Made by a program: the position numbers and the translations under genes
Shown: positions 48,413 through 58,974 of the stretch, one piece after another
Numbering within the stretch: the first letter of the stretch is position 1
Layout: each line of letters starts with the position of its first letter
Notes under the pieces: model-generated
Told to the model about the DNA's origin: nothing
The model's database searches: none
The model's input: only the letters and a program-made list of their open reading frames with translations
Source of the DNA: Escallonia rubra
Lineage: Eukaryota > Streptophyta > Magnoliopsida > Escalloniales > Escalloniaceae
Direction of reading: 5' to 3'
Assembly (NCBI GenBank): GCA_033065855.1
Contig: JAVXUO010001846.1
Coordinates: forward strand, 1 to 64,000
DNA: 64,000 bases

Positions 48413-49701
48413 GTGGTGATAGTCGCTATATTTAGAGACTGCCTTTAGCGACCACTGCCGCGGTCACTAAATCTCAGGTATAAAAACAAATCTTCTGCCT
48501 TAATTAGGCACCCTGCGTCTATTTGTCTCCTCCTCCATCTCTTTCCCTCCCAAAAACCGCTGCCCTCCTCCGCCGTCATCCAAGAGACGACAACGCCATT
48601 TCTGAAAACATGTCGCAATTTGTATCCTTTTCATTCATATATGATAGGGGGTCAAAAAAAACATTCACATCTAAGATTTTGCCCTAATTTTGACCTTCTC
48701 TTTCTCACTTCTCGGAACTGTCACCTCCCCCTCTCCCCCCCCCCCCCTACTTCCATATACCACCCAATCACCGTACATAGCGTGCAGCCGCAAGGCCACC
48801 TATCCACAAAGCCCACGCCATCGCTGCTGTCGGCCTTGGCACGGTGATCCTAATGCCGGTGACCCTCGGGGCGATGAAGATGTTTTTGGATCGAACGTGC
48901 CTTCTTCATCGAGGAATGAAGAAGATGATGACGGGGCTGATTATTCTGCCGACGAGTGATTTAGATAGGGGTTTGGTTTGATTTATGCAATGAATGTTAT
49001 TTTCTTGTTTTGAATTGATCATCGGTACTTAACTGTATGAATTCTATTATTTTAATGCATATGTTAACGTTTATCTATACTTTGATGAATGCGAGTAGCT
49101 GTTTGAATGAATGCGGGACAGGGGGTATCGTTTCAACCGAGGTTAAATCGGTTTTTGGATCGATTGGATTGGATGTGAATTGCTTGTGAATTGATATTAG
49201 TTCTGCGACAGGTTTTGGACAGGTTATTTGACCTGTAATTTTTTTTTTTTTTTTTGCAAAGCCATGTTTTGCGACCGCGATGTGCGGTCACTAAATAAAA
49301 CAAAGCGGTCGCTAATTTTAATATTTAAAAATATTTAGCGACCGCACATAGCGCGGTCGCTAAATTAAATAAGTGCGGTCGCTAAATATTTTTAATATAT
49401 TTCTAAAAAAATTAAAAATAAAATAATATTTTAAAATGTTTAGCCACTGCAATTGTCGGTCGCTAATATATAATATAATTTAATAAAAAAATTAAAAAAA
49501 GAAAAAGTAAAAAGTAAAAATATTTTGTGACCGCCTTATGCGATCGCTAAATTTAGCGACCGAATTTTAAAAGTGGTCGTTAAAATTTAGTGACCTGGCC
49601 TATAGCGACCGCTCTAACGCGGTCGCTAAAACCCTTTAGCGACCGCGTTAACACCTTTAGCGACTGCCAGACGTGGTCGCTAAAGGCACTTTCTTGTAGT
49701 G
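48413..49701 (+). mobile_element. Nested CACTA-type remnant with GCGGTCGCTAA subterminal repeats
   Basis: The right terminus ends ...CACTTTCTTGTAGTG at 49701 (CACTACAAGAAAGTG inverted). 49255-49690 is packed with gcggtcgctaaat/tttagcgaccgc motifs in both orientations. The left side has the matching 'ctttagcgaccac' motif near 48445 but not a clean CACTAC end, so the left border is approximate. A CT-rich leader (48500-48560) and an open stretch ending in an acidic SSSRNEEDDDGADYSADE (to 48959) lie between; no transposase core. Confidence 0.6.
49255..49690. repeat. Subterminal GCGGTCGC repeats
   Basis: At least ten copies of a roughly 13-bp motif (gcggtcgctaaat) in direct and inverted orientation. 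It differs from the GCGACGGA motif of the two large CACTA copies, so this is a separate subfamily. Confidence 0.8.
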
Positions 49702-49717
49702 AAACATGTTTACATAT

Positions 49718-51545
49718 TAGGCTTTGATTTTGACTATTAAAACCTTAATTAGATTGTTATGTAATTCTTGCGTAATATTTGCATACGCATATATGTTTAC
49801 TTTGGTTCCTTTGAACTGTAAATTGCAACAACAATGAGTAAATTGCGTTACGATACCGCTTGACGATGTATAAAAAAAAAGCTTAAAGAACGCAAAAATC
49901 TATCACGGCATTGTAACACAATCTACTCACGGCACTGTAATACAATCTACTCATTGTTCTTTAAACTTACAGTTCAGAAGAACTGAAGCAAACATATATA
50001 CCTATGCCAATAATAAATGGTATACCTATGCAAATAATAAATGCAAATAATAGATGATTTATCTTCAGATATAATAAAGTTTTCAATTTAAGTTTTAGTC
50101 AACATTCATCACAACATAATTAATATCTTTTTAGATTTTATATGCAATATTAAGAATTATAAAAATTAACATAAAATCATAAATGGTATATTGCTAATGC
50201 AAAATTTAGAATGCTTAAGAGTTTAATTACTCACAATAAAAGTACCATAAAAAATAATTCGTTCAAAACTTTTCAACATAAAATTAGTTGAATTTAAGAA
50301 ATGTGTGTTAAGGTTTTATATTTACATTATCTTTTCAATATATCTCGTATAGAATCTGCATACTATGGTATTTCTACATTTAACCATTGCGGGTAAATAG
50401 GATTGCACAAAACCTTAGACTAAGGAAATTATCGACCAAAATTTTTAACCAACGTATTTATCAAATTAGAATCATATTTGAATTTACAGAATTTGAAATA
50501 GTACCTAATTTTTCTTAAATATGAATTCAATATATAATATTCAAATAAAGTCATGATAGGTTAGTATAATGCATAAGGACTATTATTTAAATGTTTACTA
50601 TATTTGCCGATTTAATTAATCACAAAATTAAGGATCCCGTTCAAAATAATGTTTGAAGATCTTTAGCAACACTGATATGTTTAACATTGGTTTTATTACT
50701 CTTTTTATATTAGAAACACAGTGCAATGAGGTGTCATGAGTTATCATTACATTTCTGACCTCAGTTATTAAAAATATTATAGCTCAGGCTCCTGAGTAAG
50801 CTCGAGTAAGCTAATAAAATATTTTAAAAAGTTACAAAAAGTGTATCGATGCATACCACATTTTAAGAAACAAAAAGAGATTAACATCTTATGAAAAAAA
50901 GAAATCTGCTTTTACTAAAATTATAATTGTTGGTAAGAAATTTTTAGTACTTTATTTGTAACCGTTCAAGTAATTTGTCAAGACAATATTATTATTAAGG
51001 TTTTTTAGTGGTCCAACTTGTAACCTTTCAAAACCAATCCCTTAGCTTGAAAAGTTAGGTTAAGATTTCTTTATCTTAGGAATCATATATGTCATAGTCC
51101 ATTCTTATCTTTTTCATGAATCAATGTTTCAAGAAATCACCAACATTAAGATACGAACATGATATCCAATAGAATATTTTTGTGTCTCTTATACACATTT
51201 AAAATTGCAGTCTTAATTAGATGGTCACACAATTATTGTAGAATATTTGCATATATATGTTTACTTTAGTTCCTCTCAACTGTTAGTTCAAATAACAGTG
51301 AGTACATTGTGTTACAGTGTCGTCACTGGATTTTTACGTTCTTAAAGCTTTTATTTTATGTAGCTATATTTTTATGTTCTTTAAACTTCTTTTACATCGT
51401 CAAGCGGTACTGTAACATAATATACTCATTATTCTTACAGTTCAAAAGAACTAAAGCAAACATATATGCGTAGACAAATATTACGCAAGAATTGCATGGC
51501 AATCTAATCAAGGTTTTAATAGTCAAAATCAAAGCTTAATACATA
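49718..51545. repeat. Foldback sequences (one large inverted repeat or two MITEs)
   Basis: 49718-49815 ('ttttgactattaaaacctta', 'cgtaatatttgcatacgcat', 'gtttactttggttcc') matches 51437-51545 in inverted orientation. Shorter related arms lie at 49965-50010 (inverted) and 51217-51300 (direct). Two readings are possible: two diverged 300-bp MITEs sharing long TIRs, or one 1.8-kb foldback with an inserted middle. The sequence between is AT-rich and non-coding. Confidence 0.6.
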
Positions 51546-51740
51546 AATATATGTCTGTAGCATAGAGTTTAAACGTTGTACAATAATTTTTCTAAATTTA
51601 TAAGATTTATAAATATCGTGATAATTATACCACAAATTTTTTAACAATCAATTGTAGTAAAGAGTTTGATTTGTTTTCTAAATCCTTATATATGGAATAT
51701 AACCAGTTTGATGGTCGTGAGGTATTATTTAAAAATGTTG

Positions 51741-51741
51741 A

Positions 51742-51781
<40 letters not shown>
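51741..51781. repeat. (TA)n microsatellite
   Basis: Pure TA run of about 40 bp; similar shorter run at 53335-53363. Confidence 0.9.
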
Positions 51782-51782
<1 letters not shown>

Positions 51783-52181
51783 TATGTATATCATGTATAT
51801 GTCAATATATCTGAATAATGATATTACATTTAACTCAATTAGAATGTTATTTTTTCCCCTTCTAAATCTAATATGTTATTTTGTTTTTTGAGATATGAAT
51901 TTTATATTTACATTAATGAGTGGTTTTAAGAATGCAATAGTCAAGTTTAAGTCATAATAAGTAAGTATAATGATTAGGTTAAGTTCTAAAATGTTTAGAA
52001 TTAATTTTTAAATCATGCAACCCTCATTATTCTTGTGAAATTAATCAAATTTAAAAATAAGGTACCTATCAAAATACAAATCAATTGTTAAAATATGTTT
52101 TTCTAAGTCTTGTAAGTTGTTTAATCTTAATTGTAACATCAATTTTTTTTTTTCTAAATCAAAAGAGTACTATTTTCATTG

Positions 52182-52206
52182 TGTGTGTGTGAGAGAGAGA
52201 GAGACA
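52182..52206. repeat. (GT)n(GA)n microsatellite
   Basis: Compound run; a longer cousin is at 53588-53627. Both sit at equivalent places in the surrounding degenerate repeat units. Confidence 0.85.
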
Positions 52207-52259
52207 AAGAGAGCTTTTATATCCATAGTAGAGAGTAGTTTTGAAGATATAATACTTTT

Positions 52260-53330
52260 AAGGACATAAATATCAAAATAAAGACTTAATAGATTAGTAT
52301 ATTGATTAGGTAGAGTTTTAGAATGATTAAAATGAGTTTTTAAATTAATTTTTTTCTTCTAAATCAAAAGTTTTATATTCATTTTTTATATATATGAGTT
52401 TTTATATTCGTATTAGAGAATAGTTTTGAAGATACCATAGTCAGTATTAAGTTCTAATGAGTTAGTATGATAATAAGATAGAGTTTTAAAATAATTAGAA
52501 TTAGTTTTTAAATTTTAAGGACATAATTGTCAAAAAGAAGTCTTAATAGATTAGTATATCGATTAGGTAGAATTTTAGAATGATTAGAATTAGTTTTCAA
52601 ATTAAATAAGACTCACTAATATAGAAGTTAATTAATCTTAAAATAAGGACTTGATAACATGTCATATAAAGAAGTGATGATGTGTCGCCCAAAGAAGTCT
52701 TGCTTCGCTTATTATATATTTCTTTCCCAAAATCCCGTGCCAAGCACGAGACAATTTATTACCAGTAATTTATTTTAGTATTCTTGAAATGCATACTAAA
52801 ATATCTTGCACAGTTTTATAATTTTGTGGTTATTTCATCAAAGATAATTACTTTAATTTTTGGCTATAACTTTCTTGTAATAAAATAAACTAACCTTTCA
52901 CTTTCTTGTAATTTTATTACTTTAATTTTTGGCTTTAACTCAAATATACTATTTCAAATTCAAAACTTTAGAGTAAGGAAATATTTTAAATCAAAATATT
53001 TAATTCAATTAGAACGTCATTTTTTCCCTTCCAACTCTAATATGTTATTTTTATTCTTTCGATCTATGAATTTTTATATTCACACTAAAGAGAGATTTTA
53101 AGAATACAATAGTCAAAATTAAGTCATAATAAGTTAGTGTATTTGAGTTCTAAAATATTGATATTTAATTTTTAAATTATACAACCGTCATTACCTTTGT
53201 GAAATTAATCAAATTTAAAAATAAGGTGCCTATCGAAATTCAAATCAATTGTTAGATCATTTTTTTCCTTCTAAGTCTCGTAAGCTATTTAATCTTAATT
53301 ATAACATTAATTTTTCTTCTAAATCGAAAG

Positions 53331-53368
<38 letters not shown>

Positions 53369-53587
53369 GAGTGATTTTGAAGATACAATAGTCCATATAA
53401 AGTATTAATAAGTTAGTATAATGATTAGATTTGGTTTTAGAATGATTAGAATCAGTATTTGAATTACATAGGGCTTACAGAAAACCCTTATTACTTATGC
53501 AAAATTAATTAGATATAAAAATAAGGATCCTATGATAAAATATATTAATTATTAAACTTGTTTTTATTCTAAATCTCATAAGTTGTC

Positions 53588-53633
<46 letters not shown>

Positions 53634-54250
53634 TATTCATATTAGAGTGATTTTGAAGATACAATAGTCAATATTAAGTTCTAATAAGTTAGTATAATGA
53701 TTAGGTTGAGTTTTAGAGTGATTAGAATTAGTTTTCAAATTTTATAGGGCTTACAGAAAACCCTCATTACTCCTGCAAAATTATTTAGATATAAAAATAA
53801 GGATCCTATCAAAATTTAAATTAATATTAGATCACGTTTTTATTCTATATCTTATAAGTTATTTTTTGGGTCTATGGATTTTATTTTTCATATTAGAAAA
53901 CACTTTCAACTACATAATTGTCAAAATAAAGTCTTAATAGATTACTATATTGATTAGATAGAGTTTTAGAATGATTAGAATTGGTTTTTATATAATTTTT
54001 TCCTTATAAATTAAAAGTATTATTTTCGTTTTTTAGATATATGAGTTTTTATATTCATATTAGAGAGTAGTTTTAAAGATACAATAGTGAATATTAAGTC
54101 CTAATAAGTTAGTATAATGATAAGGTTGAGTTTGAGAATGATTAGAATTAGTTTTTGAATATTAAGGACATAATTGTAAAAAAGAAGTAGTATATTGATT
54201 AGGTAGAATTTTAGAATGATTAGAGTTAGTTTTAAAATTAAACAAGACAT
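52260..54250. repeat. Degenerate repeat units inside Helitron-like DNA
   Basis: The phrase 'gttttagaatgattagaatt', with small changes, recurs about eight times (for example near 52316, 52568, 53434, 53710, 53960, 54130 and 54210), together with 'taataagttagtataatgat'. Spacing is irregular (80-450 bp). No coding content. Confidence 0.75.
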
Positions 54251-54378
54251 TATAGAAGATAATTAATCTTAAAATAATAATCTGATGACGTGTCAAATAA
54301 AGAAGCGACGATGTGTCGAGGAAAGATGTTATCAATCTTTTTATCGCTTCGCTTATTATATATTATATAGATATAGAT
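52722..54378. mobile_element. Second (right) Helitron-like copy
   Basis: Starts around 'cccaaaatcccgtgccaagc' and shares the following 60 bp with the left end at 48312 (ttattttagta.t.ttgaaatgcata.taaaatat). Ends with the CGCTTCGCTTATTATATA right end. The left copy ends with the same phrase at about 52700-52721. Confidence 0.55.
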
Positions 54379-55300
54379 TTGACTATATTAAACCTTCTAT
54401 AGTCATTAGCACCTTGATAAACTTCCCCTAAACAATTATCAAAACTCTGGTGCAGTTTTAGAAAACTAGGAATGAAAAAGATCTTTCATTTGGGGCCAAG
54501 AATAGACCCAATTGGGTGGCAGACCAATATACCAAACTAATATAATCACGCCCACCATGTTCTCCACACTGCAATTTGAAATGGGAAGTGAAGTGTATCA
54601 AACAATCTGGATTAGGTTTGGTGTAACGAAGTCGTCCTATTCTATGTCCTGGGCCAAACTGCTCTCTAATGATCTCCAGAAAAATTTCTCCATTTACCAA
54701 CATTGGCTGACACTGCTAAGGGTAAGGTTATAAGGCTTAAAAGGTTGAGGTGATGGTGGATATTGCCCATATTGCCCCCCAAAACTCTTAGGGCGTTGCA
54801 AAGTTCAACATGTTCCTTAGAAGCCTAAGCACTTATTGTTCACTTCCAGGCCTAAAACTCTCAAATGTGGGTGAACGCTCCCATAAAAGTCACCATACCC
54901 AGGGTTTGCTTTCCACTGGTCAATGACCCTTGAGTCAGCCTAACCTGCACGTTTTATAGTGGTCCTGATCAACAAATGGATTAAGTTGGTCCTCAGAAAT
55001 TTCCTCTACTCTAACATGGCCTCTAGGTCAGAATCAGCAATCCTAGCCAGATTTGTGCTTGGATTATGGCAAATCGTAGCTTTGTAGCTTGAATTTTACC
55101 TATTAACAATCATTCTTTCATATATATAGCACAGTGGAACCCACAGTGCGTACCAAAAAATGTATCTATTTGTAAAAAAAACTCTTAATTAAATTAATGC
55201 ATGGCTGTGCCTAGATATGATCGATCCAGGTATTTTGGAGCAGTTCCAAATAAAACAGTTTTATATTGAACAAAAGTGCCCGCCGACTTCTGTTAAAGCA
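54379..55300 (+). repeat. Distal flank of MLP duplication, unit 2
   Basis: Matches 34335-35560, with a deletion of about 190 bp relative to unit 1 in the middle (unit 1 35040-35220). Similarity ends in 'gcaatttatgaga' near 55313. No gene. Confidence 0.8.
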
Positions 55301-56463
55301 ATTTATGAGAATTTGAGATTGTTCTCAAGGTTGCTGTTACCTAGTGCTCTAGGACTTTTTGTGCTAATTAACTCATACTTTTTTGTGCTAATTAACTTAT
55401 ACCCCGAGCTTAATCTACTCTTACTGCTAATTAAACCACGTATAAAGCATTGGGAAAGACATGATTACCTTCATAGTAATTCAAACATAAAATTAATTGA
55501 GCTCAAGATTCAAATCACAAAAGATTTGACTCAAGCAAATAAATGGTTAACCGTTTATGACAATAAAATGGGTTTGAACAACAAAGATAAAGACTGTTCA
55601 CTTAAGAGTAAACAGGGTATTTTAAAGTAACTTTGTGTTAGTTTTGTAAGCGGGTTAGTTTTGTACACTGCTTTTAGAAGCCTCATGTCTTTTACATATA
55701 CGTAGACAAAAATTATAGCATTTTGATCTCTCTTGTCTAGCTTTGCCACTTGTAGCATTATGCTTTAATTGAATATTATCCCTCTATCTTAAAGTCTAAT
55801 GTGTTTAGACATGTTTATGTGTTTCTACACATTTTTATCCCCAAAATACCCTCTGAAATATCTCATGAGACAAACTACCCGCCAGTTTTCAGAAATAGAG
55901 CAATATCCTGCCACCCGCTCAAAAGCCACCTCTAAGCGGCGCCATGGTTTCAAAGAAATAATGCTTCTCTTTCGCCAGGCCCTCTCCCTCTCCACGCACA
56001 CGCCGGCGTAGCCTCTATAGGGATTCCTTCTTTCTGCACTTCAAAGTTCTTCCTACAAGACTTCATCCAATTCTTCATCTACAGGTCAGTTTTTGCATAA
56101 CAGAATTGCATTTAATGAATAAATGAACGGAAACACTCTATTCTTGCTTTTAATTATTGTGTTATACATTATGTTCTTCAATATCGTTTATCTATCATGC
56201 ATCCGATCATTCTACAAACATGAGATTGCAACCTCTACCGCCAATGCCACTCCCTCAATCAGCACAAACACATGATCATGATTTACATGTGCGCATGTTT
56301 GACGTACTTCAAAATGTTTAATTCAATTGTACGAACAGACATTCTGGTTTGGATTATCATCTCCAGTTCTTCCTTATGTGTCTCATACATGTCTTCCCAC
56401 CATTACTTCTTAGGCTTCTTGCTTTCGTCCCCTTTTTCCATTGCATGCAAGGTGTTGGAAGAT
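55301..56463. other. Intergenic sequence with a leader-like segment
   Basis: The 137-codon open stretch at 55217-55630 is leucine/lysine-rich, partly duplicated flank, and matches no family I know. 55900-56084 is GC-richer and ends TTCATCTACAG followed by GTCAGT, which resembles a first exon with donor, but no downstream exon was recognised. Confidence 0.4.
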
Positions 56464-57042
56464 ATGCAAATTGCCATATTGTCTTACCCAATCACATAGG
56501 AAAAGGCAAATTTATGAATCATAAGGAAAATTTCATGAGATTAAAAAAGTGTGTTGCTTCTCATTATGCCTCGGATGGTTCATTGAAGACTGAGTATAGG
56601 TTAACTTGTTTAGATGACTAGACTGGACTGAGAAATTTCATGGATTAATTTTTCAACTTGTTTAGGATTCCTTGTAGCTTTTTCTAGAAAAGTAAGATTT
56701 ATAGCCAACAATGACTGCTGATACTACATTGGAAAAAGCTAAAAATATGCAAATTGCCATATTTTCTTACCCAATCACATAGGAAAAAGTCGATTTAGGA
56801 ATCATTAGGAAAATTACATAAGCTTAAAATGTGTGTTGCATCCAATTATGCCTCGGGTGTTTCATTGTAGGCTGAGTATAAGTGAACTTGTTTAGATGAT
56901 TAGACTAGGCTGGGGAATTTCGTGGATTAAATTTTAAACTTGTTTAGGATTCCTTGTTGCTTTTGCTAGAAAAGAAAGATTTTAGGGGGCTGTCGAAATT
57001 TCACTGCCAGCAATGACTGCCAATACTACATTGGAAAAAGTT
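56464..57042. repeat. 283-bp tandem duplication
   Basis: Copy 1 at 56464-56746 and copy 2 from 56747, both starting 'atgcaaattgccatattt/g'. Shared marks: 'cttacccaatcacataggaa', 'tgcctcgg', 'tttaggattccttg', 'actacattggaaaaag'. The copies have diverged moderately. A short open stretch over copy 1 is not preserved in copy 2. Confidence 0.85.
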
Positions 57043-57106
57043 ATAGAAATAACTTCTGGAGACGAGTCGTCTGGAGAATTTAGTCAATTTTGAATTGTTG
57101 GACTAT

Positions 57107-57365
57107 CACCACAAGAAAAGATGGCTTTAGCGACGGACTTTTAGCGATAGAAGGTATTCCGTCGCTAAAAGACCGATTCAACGACGGTATTTATCGTCCG
57201 TATAAATCCGTTGTTAAAAAAGTTTACCAACGGACCATTCCATCGGTAAAAGAATTTGCCAACGGATTTTTACCAACGAACTTTTAACGACGGAAAAACT
57301 GTTAGTAAAATGTCTTTTACCGACGGACTATTAGCGACGGACTTATTCCGTCGCTATAGGTCTGT
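57107..57365 (+). repeat. CACTA copy 2 subterminal repeats
   Basis: Motifs tagcgacggac, ttccgtcgcta, accaacgga and aacgacgg, as in 3673-3998. Confidence 0.75.
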
Positions 57366-57370
57366 CCTTA

Positions 57371-57623
57371 AAACGCAGATCTGCTTTCTTTCTTTTCTTT
57401 CTCCCGTTTCTCTCTCTCTCTCTCACCCACCGGCGTTCTCACCTCCGGCGACCCCCTCTACAGCAACCCACCTCCGGCGACCCCCTCTACGGCAACCCAC
57501 CTCCGGCGACCCCCCTATCTTCCCCCCGACGTCGTGCCACCTCCGGCGGCCGTCACGGCCAGTCTTCAATGACCAGATCGATCTAGCGTAGTCTGCCTAG
57601 ATCTTTGAGCTCCGGCCAACTTC
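57371..57623 (+). promoter_or_regulatory. CACTA copy 2 leader exon with GTAAGT donor
   Basis: CT-rich start, three CTCCGGCGACC repeats, then consensus donor GTAAGT at 57624; equivalent to 4020-4277. Confidence 0.5.
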
Positions 57624-58129
57624 GGTAAGTTTCAAACTGGCTAATAAGCCTACAAAGCTTTTTGTTTGATATGGTTAATGAGATTGTTTGATATGGTTAA
57701 TCGAGAAGGGGATCTCTGATTGGGGTGTACGTCAATGAGATTGTTTGATAAGGTTTTATTGGTTAGTGACATTTTGGATGGTAAGAGTGCTTTAGTGTTA
57801 CTACTCTAATACACCCCCAAACCTCATTTACATGTTCCATAGGGCCTGTTCTTGCAGACTTTGTTCTTGCAGATAGATGTTTGTTCTTGCAGATAGATGT
57901 TTGTTCAATTTCTTTGCTTGAAACTCCAATTCATAATCCCACATTGCATTCCATTTAGATCTAAATATTTTGTTGTTGACTTAGAACAATGGTTCCTAAA
58001 GAACTAACAACTAGCTAAAGTACTTCCCTAAATGTATCGCTGATGATACATATGGCATAGACACCACCCTTAATATTACTCATGCGTTTTATAAGGCTCG
58101 AGAAAAGTGAGCAAGTACACTCAGCTGAC
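57624..58129. other. Intron-like filler, nothing recognised
   Basis: AT-rich sequence between the leader exon and the captured exons. Small direct repeat 'gttcttgcagatagatgttt' near 57865-57905. No gene. Confidence 0.5.
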
Positions 58130-58201
58130 CTGTGCTAAAGCAGCATCTACAAAATCCTGAACACGGTCTTGGACATTGTAGTCAAATAAGTTGATGTCAT
58201 C
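58130..58201 (-). pseudogene. Captured alpha-mannosidase exon Z (minus strand)
   Basis: 72 nt, open, 24 codons, containing FDYNVQDRVQDFVDAALAQ, which follows the EVNDDSPIVQ exon in plant GH38 alpha-mannosidases. Acceptor CTGAAG and donor GTCAGC are intact on the minus strand. Third of three consecutive exons captured in gene order. Confidence 0.8.
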
Positions 58202-58305
58202 CTTCAGTTCAGAAACAAATGTTGTCATTCATTTGGTTTCATAAGTGATGTTTAGGGAAAAAAACCGAGCCCCTCAACATTTTGTTGATTTCCTCAAGTA
58301 GTTAC

Positions 58306-58389
58306 CTGGACAATGGGTGAATCGTCGTTAACTTCAAAATAGAAGCCATTTGGAGGTTCATAAGCCTCAGGGAAAGCACCAGCAAAAGT
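58306..58389 (-). pseudogene. Captured alpha-mannosidase exon Y (minus strand)
   Basis: 84 nt, 28 open codons, TFAGAFPEAYEPPNGFYFEV then NDDSPIVQ, with acceptor TTTGTAG and donor GTAAC. In known plant enzymes this stretch lies shortly after the catalytic nucleophile region. Introns to both neighbours are kept, so the capture was genomic. Confidence 0.85.
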
Positions 58390-58616
58390 CTACAAACAAT
58401 ACATGAAAAAAAGAGGAACTAAGTACCTACAAACCTAAGTTTATGGGTATACCGCTGCTATATAGATGTAAAAGATACAAAAAAGACCAACATGTGCAGA
58501 TGAACCAAGACTCTTGGAACCCCATCAGATAACCTCAAGACTCTAAGAACCCCGCCTTTTTGAAATCCTAGAAGAATTAAGAGTCACTTTGTGACCTTAA
58601 TGGAGAGAGACCATAC

Positions 58617-58791
58617 CTCTGCCCCCAATAGGTACACCTGCACTGCAGAATGTCCAAAGGGATCGATTTGCCAACCAATTCTTGGAGTGATATTGAACTC
58701 GGCTTTAATAAACCGGTGGCCAAGTGTTGTCTGGTCAATCATATCAATGTAATGCGGGGCTGCCTCGTCGTGCATGCACATACCCCCATTT
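58617..58791 (-). pseudogene. Captured alpha-mannosidase exon X with catalytic motif (minus strand)
   Basis: 175 nt, open throughout, with acceptor GGTGCAG and donor GTATGG. Encodes GGMCMHDEAAPHYIDMIDQT, then TLGHRFIKAEFNITPRIGWQ and IDPFGHSAVQVYLLGAE. IDPFGHS contains the aspartate that acts as nucleophile in family GH38. It is a fragment of about a thousand-residue enzyme with no start codon, signal peptide or rest of the domain, so it cannot act as an enzyme by itself. It runs antisense to the CACTA genes. Confidence 0.9.
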
Positions 58792-58974
58792 CTGCACCAG
58801 AAAAAGGAATAATACGTAAACTATGCAAACATACCCATATACCTAAACCCTGAATCTTGGACGAAGATACTCAGTCAGAACCAGGAAACATAATCTGATC
58901 TTCCATCATCACCAACGAATTCATACTATACTAAACATAGCATAATTAACTCAGCGGGTGCAAACATACCCATA
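58792..58974. other. Sequence upstream of captured exons
   Basis: Probably the preceding intron of the captured alpha-mannosidase gene (minus strand) and the transition to the repeat array; no exon recognised. Confidence 0.4.

Larger units (their letters stand above)
48309..54378. mobile_element. Helitron-like tandem insertion, AT-rich
   Basis: Comparison with unit 1 (34321-34345) shows a clean 6.07-kb insertion between 'ttaactac' and 'ttgactatatt', with no evident target duplication. The left end has TAGCCCAGAATCCCGTGCC and the hairpin CCCGTGCCAAGCACGGG; the right end has CGCTTCGCTTATTATATATT then ATAGATATAGA. Both signatures recur inside (right end at about 52700, left end at about 52735), so the insertion is two related elements head to tail. 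Hairpin ends, AT-rich filler and insertion without duplication suit Helitrons, but no RepHel protein is present and the termini are not textbook TC...CTRR. Confidence 0.6.

Noticed and set aside
55217-55630. 137-codon open frame
   Set aside because: First third is duplicated flank whose frame is not kept in unit 1; no domain recognised.
58130-58791. A functional alpha-mannosidase gene
   Set aside because: Only three internal exons (about 110 codons of roughly 1000) are present, inside a transposon, with no start, signal peptide or remaining domains.
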